Shown here piece after piece: positions 11,739 through 23,899 of a stretch of 64,000 nucleotides of DNA. Source of the stretch: Acytostelium subglobosum LB1. Lineage: Eukaryota; Evosea; Eumycetozoa; Acytosteliales; Acytosteliaceae. The stretch covers positions 298,061 to 362,060 of the forward strand of contig NW_012236500.1 of the NCBI RefSeq assembly GCF_000787575.1, written 5' to 3'. A program made the position numbers and the translations under genes. Each line of letters starts with the position of its first letter. The stretch's first letter is position 1. The notes below the pieces were generated by a model that was not told the DNA's origin, made no database searches, and worked only from the letters and a program-made list of their open reading frames with translations.

Positions 11739-13595
11739 CTTAATACATCCACCACCAACAACAACAACAACAACAATAGCAACAATATATTACAGGAAAC
11801 TTTATCAAGTATGATTGGAGAATATGATGATGAAGATTCATTGAAGAAGAAGAGGAAGAGGACATCACCTGATCAGCTAAAGATTTTGGAGAAGATATTC
11901 ATTGCTCATCAACATCCAAGCCTTAATCTAAGGAATCAGTTGGCGATCGAGCTAGGCATGACACCACGCTCCGTTCAGATTTGGTTCCAGAACCGTCGAG
12001 CCAAGGCTCGTAACATGGAGTTCAAGCCAATCCTCACTGGAACATCCACCGAGGAGCTCTACGACGCTCTGCAAGGTGCCTACTTGCCATCAAAGCAACA
12101 GCAGTTGCCAACACAACAACAGCAACAGCAGCCTCAACAACAACAACAACAGCAAGTCCCGACTTTGCAATTCCAAAAGTCGTCCCCCAAGATCGTCGTG
12201 GCAGACAAGTCACCATCAGTGGCCTCAATTTGGAATCGCATTCTTCTTCATCCAGGCAATGCTGAGGGCTTGTTAAGGTACAACCCGGACGATCCCAACT
12301 CGATCGACGTCAACACTAGGGACACGAGAGGCCTATCACTGCTGTTCACAGCAGCTGTACTGGGCTACGAGTTCCAGGTGCGACGATTGGTCGACAGTGG
12401 CGCCAATCCAAACATCCGCGACAACCAAGGTAACACACCCATCCTGGCGGCGTCGTTGCTGGGCAACCTACACATTGTCGAGTATCTCTTGCAACATGGT
12501 GCCGACCCCAACTTGGAGAACGACGATGGTGTCAGCCCATTGTACGCTTCCTGCAAGAGTGGCCACATCAACATCGTGCGCTGTCTTTTGGAGAACCACG
12601 CCGAAGTTTCCACTCGTCTACAAACGTCGGGCGAGACCCCACTGCACATCGCCGCACTCAAGGGCTACGACCGTATCTGCCAGCTTCTTCTGGAGAACGA
12701 GGCCAAGTCCCACGTGTTTGACTCGGCCAACTACACGCCTCTTCATCACGCGGCCATCATGGGTCACATGCCCATTGTAAAACTACTCCTACGATATGGC
12801 GCAGAGCTCGAGGCTACTGATCGCGACGGACACACGCCACTTCACACCGCGTCGCTCATGGGCAACGACCTTATCGTTTCCTATCTATTGGAGCGCGGTG
12901 CCAACGCCAACAAGCAGGACCACGACGGTCTCTCGCCCATTCACTATGCCATCAGAGATGGAAGAATGGAGACTGTAAAAATATTGATCAAGAACAAGGC
13001 GTCATTGGATATCAAGGTAAGAGATTGAGTCATACACTCGATCAGTTCAAGCATACTAACATTGATCAAACAATCAATCTAGACGGACTGTAAACAAAAC
13101 TCACTCCATCTCTCTGTGCAATGGGGAACGGTGATGATGGGCCAGCTCGTGTTTGACAACTACAATGGCGACATTGATGATTGCGACGAGCAAGGCTTCA
13201 CACCATTGTACATTGCTGCCAAGGCTGGCAAGATCAACTTTGTAAGATATCTCATTGGAAAGGGTGCATCAGTCAAGATTGCATTGGAGATTGCCGAGCG
13301 CAACAACAATGGCAACAACAATGGTAATGATAAGGAGATTGTTGAGATACTGCGTAAGAATGCAGGACTCAGTCCACAGATCTCACCTGACGACGAGTCC
13401 AAGCCAGTCACGGCCACCACAACCACCACTGAGAAGAAGATCAACATTGGCAATTCACACTCTGTCCATGATCTCTTGGACAACAACAATAATGGCTCCA
13501 ATCATGTCAGTTCAGATGACTATCCACTCAGGATCATCAGTCATTCGTTCAGCTATCAGAACAGAATGTCTTCCAATCATCACCATGACGATTAA
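11241..13595 (+). CDS. warA: Homeobox-ankyrin protein, Wariai-like
   Basis: Exons 11241-13016 and 13083-13595 (66-nt intron, GTAAGA...CTAG) give 762 residues. Order: His/Ser/Gln-rich N-terminus with a long Gln run (about 145-166) and an Asn run; homeodomain about 203-262 with the recognition helix VQIWFQNRRAKAR (245-257); a second Gln-rich linker (283-305); nine ankyrin repeats (about 360-680); a Ser/Asn-rich tail. The intron falls exactly between ankyrin repeats 7 and 8. A homeodomain followed by ankyrin repeats is the architecture of Dictyostelium Wariai, a nuclear regulator that sets the size of the anterior (prestalk) region of the slug. The gene symbol rests on that architecture. The ATG is preceded by AAGAAGAAAGAAGAC, a typical A-rich leader. 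Confidence 0.93.
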
Positions 13596-13995
13596 GCTTA
13601 CCCTCCAACCTACCTACCCACTCACAGCACACTACTACCTCTACTACTATGCACTAATGCAGAATAATAAATGCATTCAATTTGTCCAATTATGTTACCC
13701 TCTCGATGTTATAACATTATCTCCTCTTTACTTAAAACCCAATAGTATGAGTGATTGGAAAGCCAGGATGGTTGTAGTTTTCAAGGTCGAAATAGTTCGT
13801 CTTTTCGGGAATTGGGGTGGGGTGATGAGGTGTGGTCTCGCTTGGGAATCCAAGACTGATTGTTGTGTGTTCAAGTTCTGAAATAACTTTTTGATCGATC
13901 CAATCCAACTCCAAATTTTATCAATATAACTTTTAAAGATAGATAATATATATAGAGAACAAGGAAGAGAGAGAGAGAGAGAGATAATAATAATA
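13596..13995. other. Spacer between homeobox-ankyrin gene and Golgin-7-like gene
   Basis: A 400-base spacer between two same-strand genes. It holds the 3' region of the homeobox gene (AATAATAAATGC near 13665 could act in polyadenylation) and an AT-rich promoter with a (GA)n run at 13969-13984, just ahead of the next ATG. No gene is seen. Confidence 0.5.
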
Positions 13996-14762
13996 ATGAG
14001 AGTATTTAAAATCCAAGATCTAGGTGGATTGTGTTCAAAGTCCAAATTTGATAAAGAGTACCCAGTTGAGATTAGACATTATATTGGTCAAGATGAATAT
14101 GAATCAATTGTAGATCAATTCAATACTATGTGGCCTAATCAAAAGGTGATATTATGTTGGATAATAACATCATTCTCAGCTCTATTCTTTGGTACGTTGA
14201 TCACTTTGGTAATGGTACTCTTTATAAATATGTGGTGGATATCTATGGCTGGTCTATGGATTGTAATAACAATAGGTGGATTTATACAAATACATCGTGA
14301 ATCATCTGATGTATGTACTTTTTATGATCAATCATCCTTTCTCTTATTTACTAATTCACCTTCTTTAATTTAATATTATAAATATATATAGTCAAGGAGA
14401 AGAATGGAAGAAAGAGCAAAAGAGTTTACATGGAAATACAGATCAAGAAATATTCGGTTTATTTATACTTCACCGTCATTATTGGAATTCAAAACAAAGG
14501 TATGTTTAAACAAAATATTAATAATAATGATATTAATAATATTCCATTATAGATAAATATATTCTGCCCTGAGCATCCAAGGATTGTTAAAAAAGAACAT
14601 CATCATCATCAACATCAAAATCAACTTCCACTACAACAACAACAACAACAACAACAACAACCTCATCAAATAATAGACATAGAACCAACAATAATTATTG
14701 ATATTCCAAGTAGTAGTTGTGAGATGACAACACTTCTAAATGAGGAAGAAGAAGACGAATAA
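13996..14762 (+). CDS. Golgin-7/ERF4-family membrane-associated protein
   Basis: Three exons (13996-14310, 14392-14499, 14553-14762), all joined in phase 0, give 210 residues. The N-terminal motif LCSKSKFDKEYPVEIRHYIG followed by EYESIVDQFN matches the Golgin subfamily A member 7/ERF4 domain, the partner subunit of DHHC palmitoyltransferases that act on Ras-type proteins. Two hydrophobic segments (about residues 52-71 and 74-97) follow, forming a membrane hairpin. The C-terminus has a His/Gln-rich run and an acidic end (NEEEEDE). The introns are 53-81 nt, AT-rich, with GTATGT donors. The family call is by motif only; a paired DHHC enzyme is not in this window. Confidence 0.75.
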
Positions 14763-14842
14763 ATGAATATGTGTATTTTAAGAATGTAGTTGATTTATTT
14801 ATTGTGAGATGAGACCGCGTGTTCCAGTTCAAATTGATCATT

Positions 14843-17152
14843 TTAGAATCTTCTCCTGATGGATAGTTCGTTCTCCAATTCCTCAATCTCCCTCAGATTC
14901 TCCTGGAGTATGTTGGATCCCTTGTCCAACCATTGCAGTGCATTCAAATGATCATTGAGAATCTTTACAATTTGTTGTTTCTGATTGTTGGTAATTATGT
15001 TGAGTTAGTAAATATGGTCTGTGTTATTTGGCGACTTGTCCAACAACATACCTGGTCTTTGGGCTCATTGGATTGGTTCTGATTAATCTTATTAACGATG
15101 GTTTGAAGTTTGTTATCAATTCCAGCAATGTCCTCATCAATCTTCTTGGTGGAATAGTATCTAAATATGATTGATTGATTGATTAGCATGTGTGTTGGAA
15201 TGATTGAATGATCGAATGATCGATAATACATACATTCTCTCTCTTTCAATGTCGGATGATGATTCGTTCTCTCTTGGATTGGACTTGATCTTGTCGTCCA
15301 GTGCGTTCAACGACTTTTCCAACAACAATTGTTGATCATTGATAATACTGATCACTTGTTCCAGTGTCTTTTGTTGTGCATTGACTGATTGTACTGTTTC
15401 CATCAGTGTATTCAACTATTGTGTGATTGATTGAGTGATTGGAGTGAGTAAATGATTGAGTTATTGAGTGATTGAGTGATTGACATCACATACCTTTTGT
15501 GAGTTCTCCATGATTGATGTGTCCCATTGATAGATCTGTTTGGCTTGATGATAGAACTCGCGTGTCTGTGTCTCGATCTCTGAGCTCCACTCATTGAAGA
15601 GTTGCTCCAGAACCTTGCTCTCGTTGATTTCAATGACCTCTTCGGGCTTGGACAACATCGATGTTGTCAATGGCGAGGTTGTCGTGGCAGTGGCTGGTGT
15701 AGTAGTGGCGGGGGCAGTTGTCGCGGGTGTTGAGGTTGAGGTGGCTGTGGTTGTTGGCGTAATGAGTGAGGTTGATGTTTGTCCTGGCTTGTCGGCTCCA
15801 AAGAGTCCACCGGTCGTGCCCAACAGGCTTGATGTAATTGTGGCTGATGTAGACGCGGGTGCGGCAGTTGATGCCAGCGACAGACCTGTTCCGGCGCCTG
15901 GTCCAAACAGGCCTCCTCCGCCGAGGGCTGAAGTTGTTGATGCGGGTGTTGTGAGCGACGTCAAAGAAGAGCCTGTGCCAAAGAGGCCACCGGATGTTGT
16001 AGAAGGGGCTGTTGTAGCTGGTGCAGCAGTTGCAGTCGAAGGTGTTGTTGCTGATGTGAGTGAGGCGCCTGTGTTGCCAAACAGTCCACCTCCACCAAGA
16101 AGACTCGATGTAGCTGGTGCTGTGGTTGAAGAGGCGTCGGCGGTGGTGCCTCCCAGGAGTGAGGTGGTAGGGGTTGTTGATGGCGCCGATATGTTCGAAG
16201 TCAATGACGATCCTGTGCCAAAAAGGCCGCCGCCGACAAGCGAGAGACCTGAAGCTGGAGCTGTCGTTGATGTTGTTGATGCCGCTGTGTTACCAAACAG
16301 ACCACCAGTTGGCAGACCTCCACCAAGTGATATTGGGGGTGTAGTTGAAGTTGTCGCAGCTGATGTGTTCGATGCCAAAGATAGACCTCCCGTGCCTGCT
16401 CCCAAGCCTGATCCCAAGCCTGAGCCCAAACCAGAGCCCAAGCTAGATGTGCCAGCACCACCAAATAGGCCACCACTTGTTGTTGATGTTGATGCTGCGG
16501 CTGATCCCAAGGCGTTCAGTCCATTGCCTCCAAAGAGGCTTGAGGATGGTGTTGTGCTGGGTAGTGACAATGAGGTACCTGTTGTTGATGTGCCTGTTGC
16601 ACCTGTGCCTCCAAACAGACTTGATGCAGACGTTCCGCCTGTTTGTGCACCAAACAAGCCAGCTCCTGGTGTTGTTGTAGCTGTTGTTGTCAAAGGAGCA
16701 GTCGATGAACCAGTGTTAAACAAGCCTGTTGTAGCTGGTGCAGCTGTAGTCGTCGACATTCCACCAAACAAGCCAGTACCTGCACCAGCACCAGAGCTCG
16801 CGCTAGTCAATGCGCCCAATCCACTACCACCACCAGCACCGAGGCCAGCTCCACCAAAGAGACTACTTGCTGATGTCAACGATGTACTTTGTGGTGGTGT
16901 TGTTGTTGTGTTGGCGCCAAACAATGCGAGTGTAGAAGGTGCTGTATTCGAAACTGCACCGGCACCTCCTGCACCTGCACCACCAGCAGAAGCACCAAAC
17001 AATGTCAATGCACTACTTGTACCTGCACCTGCGCCTGTATTACCAAACAACGAGTTGCCACCAAACAAACCAGTCGATGGAGTAGCAGTCGCAGTTGTCG
17101 TCGAACCAAACAAAGATGAAGAATTATTCGAAGGGCCTGTTCCAAACATCAT
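14843..17152 (-). CDS. nup62: FG nucleoporin Nup62 (Nsp1-type)
   Basis: Exons 17152-15494, 15415-15234, 15160-15052 and 14980-14843 give 695 residues. Residues 1 to about 500 are a Thr/Ala/Ser-rich FG-repeat domain with many GLFG, SLFG and GGLFG motifs, the permeability barrier of the pore. From VLEQLFNEWSSEIETQTREF onward the protein is the coiled-coil Nsp1_C domain; DIERERIYYSTKKIDEDIAG and KQQIVKILNDHLNALQWLD match helical segments of the family. The coiled coil builds the central Nup62-Nup58-Nup54 channel complex. All exon junctions have GTATGT donors. It starts 306 bp from the TPR nucleoporin gene on the opposite strand. Its stop lies 80 bases from the stop of the Golgin-7-like gene. Confidence 0.95.
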
Positions 17153-17458
17153 ATAATTATATTATTATACTGGGTATGAATATGTACGTATGTATATGTA
17201 TGTATGTATGTATGTATGTATATGTATGATGATTGATTGAGTTGAAGGATGAATTATCCTCAAGCATGCACAACCCTCGCGATGACCACGCACTGCAGAC
17301 TTGGCACTTTTTTGAAGTTTGAACATCAAATTTGGTTTGAGGCGCCACTCGATCAATCATTCATTCGCTTTCATCTTATTACATAAACATACATATAGTA
17401 GTTAGTTGTATTAGTTGTTGTATATGTATATGTATTTATATATAGATATAGATAGATA
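17153..17458. promoter_or_regulatory. Shared divergent promoter region of Nup62 and TPR
   Basis: 306 bases separate the two start codons. The Nup62 side contains a (TATG)n microsatellite (about 17187-17228). The middle is GC-richer (CCTCGCGATGACCACGCACTG, 17276-17296). The TPR side has (GTATAT)n/(GATA)n just upstream of its ATG. I cannot point to a defined transcription factor site. Confidence 0.55.
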
Positions 17459-20400
17459 ATGACTGAAGTACAACAACAACAACAGAGTGTTATAACTCCT
17501 TGGAGTTGCTCATTCATGACAAGGGATGAGTTCAATCAGCTGTCACAACAACCTTTACAGATAGTCTCAAGGGCAGAGTTAAAGATCAAACAACTGCTAC
17601 AACAGTTGGAGACTGTGTCTGCTAAGCAATCAGTTGATTCTACAAATGCTGGTGAGTACCTTCATTCATTCATTCAATCGATCATTCAATCAATCACTAA
17701 CACATCACTCATTCAATCAATCAAACAGAACAACTATTCCAACAACTTGAGACCAACTATATCAACTGTAAAAAGGATTATGATACAATCAATCAAGATA
17801 ATCAAAGGTTCAGAGATGAGATACAACAACTAAGTATGTGTTTGATCAATCGGTCCATTGATTGGCCCAGGGATACTAACATTTGAACAGGCCAAAAGAA
17901 TGCTGAACTATTGGAGGAGTCACATAGGTTTAGACAGATGTCTATTGAGAAGGAGTCAAGAGCTAATACATTGGGCAAGCTGTATGATGAGTTGCATCAG
18001 GAGAAGGTGGGACTGCATAATATCATCGAGAGGAAACAGAGAGAGTTGGGCGAGGAGACCGACACTGTGAAGAAGTTGACCGAGCGTCTCAACGAGTCGA
18101 TCCAGTCCAAGACCGAGCAGTCGTCCAAACTACTCACACTCGAGAACGAGAAGACATCCAACGAGTACCTCATCCGTCGTCTCAAGCAAGAGATCGATGA
18201 GCTCAAGACCCAGAACAAGCACATGGACGAAGTCTGTCGCAAGCACACCCAGTCCTACTACGTCGACCTCAAGGAGCTTGTAAGTTCGACTCGAGGACAG
18301 CATGGTGTCGCGGCCGAGGCGGGCAGGGACTAACACTCACTCACTCACTCAATGATCAATGATCAATCAGAAATCAAACCTCTCAGAGATGACTAGCAAG
18401 GCTGAGCAGCTGGCTGATGAGAACGCCAGAGTGAGGAAGCAGATGGCGTCACTGCAGGACAGAGAGGACGAGTATGAGAAGACGATTGAGACACATTTGC
18501 GCGAGATCAAGGCTATGAAGGATGAGCGCGCACAGAACCTGGCACAGTTTGAGCAGGAGTTGGAGATGCAGAAGCGTCTGGTCACGCTATACAAGGAGGG
18601 CCAGGAGGACGCCACCAAGAAGATCACCACCCTGCAGTCCCAGATCGACTCACTCAAGGAGGTCGACCGCAAGCTGCGCAAGGAACACGAGGATGCCTAC
18701 AAGAAGATGGAGGACGCCTACGATTCGCTCGAGGAGAACTACCAGCGCGTGTGCAAGGAGTTTGATGAGTACAAGACTAGCAGCGACAATAACAACAACA
18801 ACGCCGCAACACCCGATCTGTCGCAGATGGACGTGCCCGTGCTATCGGACCCCACCAAGCGCCGCATCCAAGAGGTCACCAGTCTGGGCAGCCGCGAGGA
18901 TATGCGTCGCGAGCTGCTCGACATGGTCGTTCGCTACGACGACCTTGCCAAGATCACTCTCAATGAGCGCCGTCAGAAGCGCTTCCTACAGGACAACCTG
19001 GACCACGTCCTGCGCGAGGTCGAGAAGAAGGCCCCAATCATACACGAGAAGAACCGCGAGTTCCAGCGCCTGCTCAAGACTCAGGAGAAGCTGCTCAACA
19101 CATACCAGGAGCTGCAGTCCGAGAAGGACACCCTCTCCCTCAAGGTGTCGACCATCACCACCGAGAATGTTAAGCTGAGACAAGAGGCCAACGACCTGCA
19201 AAAGCAGGTGCGCAACCTTCTCAAGGAGGCACTGGACAACAACAAGAGCGTGGCAGCAGTTCAGGCACAGTCGCCATCGCTCGTTCCCGAGCAGATGAGG
19301 CGCTCATCACTCTCGTCGTCGACACTCTCCACATCAGAGATCGATCAGATTATACCTGACTCATTGATCACATTCAACACGATCGAGGAGCTGCAGGTCA
19401 AGAACCAGGAGCTGCTGCGCAGCGTCAGACGACTCAGCCAAGAGATGGCCTCGCACAACCAGAATGACAAGAAGCTCGAGATGGCTATCCAGGAGCTCGA
19501 GATGCTGCGCTCGTCGCGCGAGCGACAGGCCGAAGCCATCCAATCGTTGGTCAAGCAGCGCGATCACTACAAGAACCTCTCGCAACAGTCTGGCCTGTAC
19601 GCCAGCGACAACTCTATCTCATCGCCCGTCAAGACCATGTCGGCGTCGTCTCTCTTTGGCTCTGGCTCATCGCCATTTGGCAAGCAGTCGACTGGTGGTG
19701 CTTCCAAGTCCCCCAACCAGCAACAGCAACAACACATGTCCGCGTCGTACAACAGCGAGGAGGACAAGAAGGAGATTGATCGCCTGCAGAAATCACTCAG
19801 GGAGCTTCAGCACGAGTACGAGCAGTACACCGCCGACCGCAAGGCCAACGACAGAGACAATATGGCCAAGATCGACAAGCTCAAGGAGGAGAACACCTCG
19901 TTCAAGGTGAGCGTGGCGCAGGTGCAGGGTCAAAACAACCTGCTGGAGGAGCGCACCAAGATGCTGACGAGCACGTACGAGTCCCAGAAGAAGGACGTCG
20001 AGTCGTACCGCGAGAAGAACAACGAGTGCATGCAGATCATCGTCAAGCACCAAAAGACGCTGGAGGAGAACCGCACAACCATCTCGCATCTGCAAGAACA
20101 GACGCGCCTGCTCGAGACCAAGGTAGCCAACTTCAAGAGCGAGAATGAGATCATCAAGTCGTCGGAGCTGCGTCTCATCGAGAGCAACAAGTGGCTGTCA
20201 AACGAGAAGATCAACCTGGAGAACATACTCAACACGATCAACTCGATGAACCTCTCCAAGGAGGGCGCCGAGCAGGAGCTGCGTCGCAAGCTGGAGAACG
20301 ACATCAACTCACAGGAGACCAGCCGTCTCGCGATGAAGAAGGAGCTCGACGACGAGCGCCAGGCGAACAAGGACAACACCCTCAATCAGAACCATCAGTT

Positions 20401-23400
20401 GAACGAGATGCGCGAGCGCGTCGAGAAGAAGGAGAAGGAGGTGACCGAGCTCAAGGAGAAGGTCCTCAAGTCCAAGATCGTCGATCAGACTCAGCAGCAG
20501 AGGATCACATCACTCGAGTCCCAACTCGCCAATGCCGAGGTGCGATTCAACGCACTGATCGAGAGGAGCCAGCATCAGGCCGCCGGTGCGCCCTCATCAT
20601 CCAGCAACGCCGCTAGCCAGGAGGCGTCGTCCAACAACGCCGTGACCAGTCTGGACCTGTCGCTGGCGCGCTCCGAGATCGAGAGTCTCAAGGAGTCGCT
20701 CGAGCAGGAGAAGGACAACGTCATCCACTACAAGTCAATCGCAGTGTCCAGCGAGAGCGACCTGACCAAGCTAAAGGAGGAGAACACCAAGCTGCAGCTG
20801 GAGTTTGAGGAGAAGCTGAAGGAGGTCGTGGAGGCCAACGCCAGCCTGCAGGAGCAGCTCAAGGAACAGTCGGTCAAGATGGAGAAGTACGAGCAGTTCT
20901 CGTCCACTCACAAGCAGGACATCGACCTGATCGTCGCACAACGCGACAGCCTCACCACACAGAAGGACACTCTTCTTGCGACAATCAACACCTTGCAGGC
21001 GGCCCAAGAGCAGGCGGTCAAGGAGGCGTCGATCCAGTCAGAGATGGCCGAGCGAGCCACCAAGAATTACGAGCGCGAGCTCATGCTACACGCTGAGGAC
21101 ATCAAGATTCTGCCAGCACTGCGCAACGAGCTGCAGGAGGCCAAGCACATGATCAACTCGCTCACTTCCAAGATGGAGAGCAGCGTTGGCGCGTTCGAGG
21201 AGACACAACGCTCGTGGCTCGAGCAAGAGACCCTGCTCAAGGCACAGATCACCGAGTTTGAGGAGCGTATAAAGGACATGAAGCATCAGAACACGCTGCT
21301 CCAATCACAGATCGACACCATCTCGCAGCAGTCTTCCAAGATCGAGAGGATGACCGCGTTCATTGGCCAGGCACAGTCGGGCTCGATGGACAATACCGGC
21401 ATGGACGAGAAGGAGAAGCTCATTGCCAATCTTCGCGAGCTTACACAGGTTCAGGCGCGCGAGCAAAAGATACTGGAGGTGCGCAACGAGTCGCTCACAC
21501 AGGAGAACAGCCGTTTGCGCCAGACCACCCAACAGAACCAGCGCACGATCGAGACTCTCACACAGAAGCTGCAGGAGCAGCAAGACCATCTCAAGAACAT
21601 TGTGTTTAGCGCACGCAAGCACGAGGAGGTCCTTAAGCAGCTCGACCAGATGAACCTGTTCCGCGAGAGCAACATCATGCTAAAGGAGGAGACTAACAAG
21701 CTGCAGGCTCAGCTCAAGATCGCCCATGCCAGTCACAAGGAGATGGAGGAGAAGCTGGTACCGCTCGTTCAGCAGACACGTTCATTGGAGCGCGAGAACC
21801 AGGTCCTCACCGGCGAGATTGAGGCACAGCGCATTGAGATTAGCAACTGGTCGACCAAGGTTGAGAAGCTGCTTCACAAGTATCAGAGCATCGACCCAGA
21901 GGTTCATCAGACACTGGTGGTCCAGCATGAGACACTCACCAAGGAGAACCAGAGCCACATCGAGCAGCTCGAGGAGGTGAAGAAGCATGCCAAGCACTGG
22001 AAGGATGAGGCCAAGAAGGCGCAGCTGGTCATCCAAACACAGAAGCACGAGAAGACCGATCTGGAGACGGCCAAGAAGACGTTGGAGGACTCCCTAAGCC
22101 AGCAGAGACTGCAACTCGAAGCCGCCCAGCAGACGCACGGCTCAGCCAACGAGACGTACGAGAAGAAGATTGAGGACCACAAGAAGAAGCAACAGAACCT
22201 TCTCAAGATGGTCAAGGAGTCAAAGGAGAAGAATGAGACGCTCACCAAGACACTGAGCGAGAAGGAGAAGTTGCTGAAGGAGGCCACCGATGCCAATGAT
22301 ATGATGAAGTCCAAGATGAAGGTGTATGAGATGCGCTCAAAGGCACCTGCCACAGCACAACCGGTATCGGCGCCTACATCCCCGTTGCCCACTCCAGAGA
22401 AGCAAGCGGCCGCGCCTGTGCCACCATCGACACCTGTGGCTGCACCAGCACTTCAGGGTGCTGTCGACTCTCAGCAGTCACCACAACAGCCACCAATCAG
22501 ACGCCAGTTTAAGAAGCAGGCTGCCCCTGCAATGTCCACATTCTTGAACAAGGTAGCCCCCTCAATATTCGCAGCGGCCTCAACACCAGCAACACCCGCG
22601 CCATTGGCAGCAACACCTACACCTGCACCAGCAACACCTACACCAACACCATCCATTTTCTCCCCAACTCTATCGACAGCCTCGACCACTCCAGCACCTG
22701 CCATACCAGCTGTCTTTGTTCCAACACCATCCACAGTTCCAGCCACATCCATCACAAGCACAGCCACAACACAGATTGACTCGCCCGTCATGGCTACAGG
22801 TGGTGAGCAGCAAGCTGCTTTAGAAATGGACTCCACAAAGACTCAACAACAGCAACAACAACTTATTGTTGCCCCAACTTCAGAGACGGATCAGCATACT
22901 CTATCTCCACCACACACACCAATCAATGATCAATCGATGATTGATTCGCCATCACAGACAGAGGAACATATGTCCGAGTCAAAGGAGGACGAGGAGGGCA
23001 AGGACATGGGAGACGAGACCGGCGTCGACTCATCCTTTGACACAGAGGTGCAGACGACGCACGCTGTGAAGAAACAGAGACTCGATGTACACGACTCCCA
23101 GAACACATACTCTGACGATGAGGGTGGCATTGAGGAGGAGGAGAACATGGACGTTCCAAACGAGGTCATGGAGGACGAGGATGGAATTGTGCATGAGGAA
23201 GACATCACTTCATCGACAGACCTGACTACCAGCTCATCATCCAACGCTGATATTCCTGCACAATCAGAGACCACAACTACCACCACAACTACAACAACTT
23301 CATCATCATCATCTTCATCATTAGCAATGGCGCAAACACCATCAACACCATCAGCAGTACAACAACAACAACAACAAACTACAGATACACCATCGTCTAC

Positions 23401-23614
23401 AGGCAAGAGAAAGCTCAATAGGAATACGATTGCCGGAGTAGTTCCAGCAATGCCCCAGTTTGTCAATATTACCAAGCAGCCACGCAAGAGCATCAAGAGC
23501 AATGCTGCGGCTACACCAGGCGCAGCGGCAACACCCGAATCGACACCAGGTGCCTCGCAGCCAGACACTCCAGCTGCACTGACAGACAATGCTACGACAC
23601 CCGGCGGACAATAA
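17459..23614 (+). CDS. tpr: Nuclear basket nucleoporin TPR (Megator/Mlp1-type)
   Basis: Exons 17459-17651, 17729-17833, 17891-18279 and 18371-23614 give 1,976 residues. Almost the whole length to about residue 1,500 is heptad-rich coiled coil. The stretch ERENQVLTGEIEAQRIEISN followed by WSTKVEKLLHKYQSIDPEVH is the conserved TPR/Mlp motif. An internal SLFGSGSSPFGK patch resembles FG sequence. The last 450 or so residues are unstructured, rich in Ala/Pro/Thr then acidic, as in vertebrate TPR. The protein forms the nuclear basket filaments and acts in mRNA export and chromatin contacts. The small first exons were found through phase-compatible introns of 77, 57 and 91 nt; one carries GATACTAACATTTGAACAG, a clear branch site and acceptor. 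The start is divergent to Nup62. Confidence 0.93.
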
Positions 23615-23631
23615 AATAAAAAAGTGTGTGT

Positions 23632-23756
23632 GGGCCTCCACGTGGTCCCCTTTGGACCTTGGCCCCAAAATCTATTCACGATCGTGATCAACACTTTGTG
23701 GGGAGCTGTTTGAATATGTGTTGGGTGTTGATCGTATTTGTAGAGGCACGTGGCCC
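23632..23756 (+). other. Imperfect long hairpin 3' of TPR
   Basis: Downstream of the TPR stop, GGGCC-TCC-ACGTG (23632-23644) can pair with CACGTGGCCC (23747-23756), leaving a three-base bulge. Inside this, GATCAACAC (23686-23694) pairs exactly with GTGTTGATC (23725-23733). Both arms carry a CACGTG palindrome. It could be a structured 3' UTR, a small RNA, or two E-box-like sites. Confidence 0.4.
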
Positions 23757-23850
23757 TCAATGTCATTCAATCAATCATTCAATCTCATTGCTTATATCTT
23801 TGGTTGTACATTGTTATACATACATAATCAAACATATAAATATATATTAT

Positions 23851-23898
23851 AGGACAGGATAGGATAGGATAGGATAGGATAGGATAGGATAGGATAGG
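23851..23898 (+). repeat. (AGGAT)n microsatellite abutting the cyclin start codon
   Basis: About nine tandem AGGAT units (the first is AGGAC) run up to one base before the ATG at 23900. The repeat contains TAG in every frame, so translation cannot start upstream of it. It occupies the whole proximal 5' leader of the cyclin gene. Confidence 0.85.
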
Positions 23899-23899
23899 A

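Noticed and set aside
15594-17156. 520-codon plus-strand frame opposite Nup62
   Set aside because: It is the antisense of the FG-repeat exon. The minus strand gives GLFG/SLFG motifs and the Nsp1_C domain, while the plus translation is only Val/Pro/Ala low complexity.
22930-23766. 278-codon minus-strand frame opposite the TPR C-terminus
   Set aside because: Antisense of a Thr/Ser/Gln/acidic-rich TPR tail. No motif is seen, and it would run across the TPR stop and hairpin.
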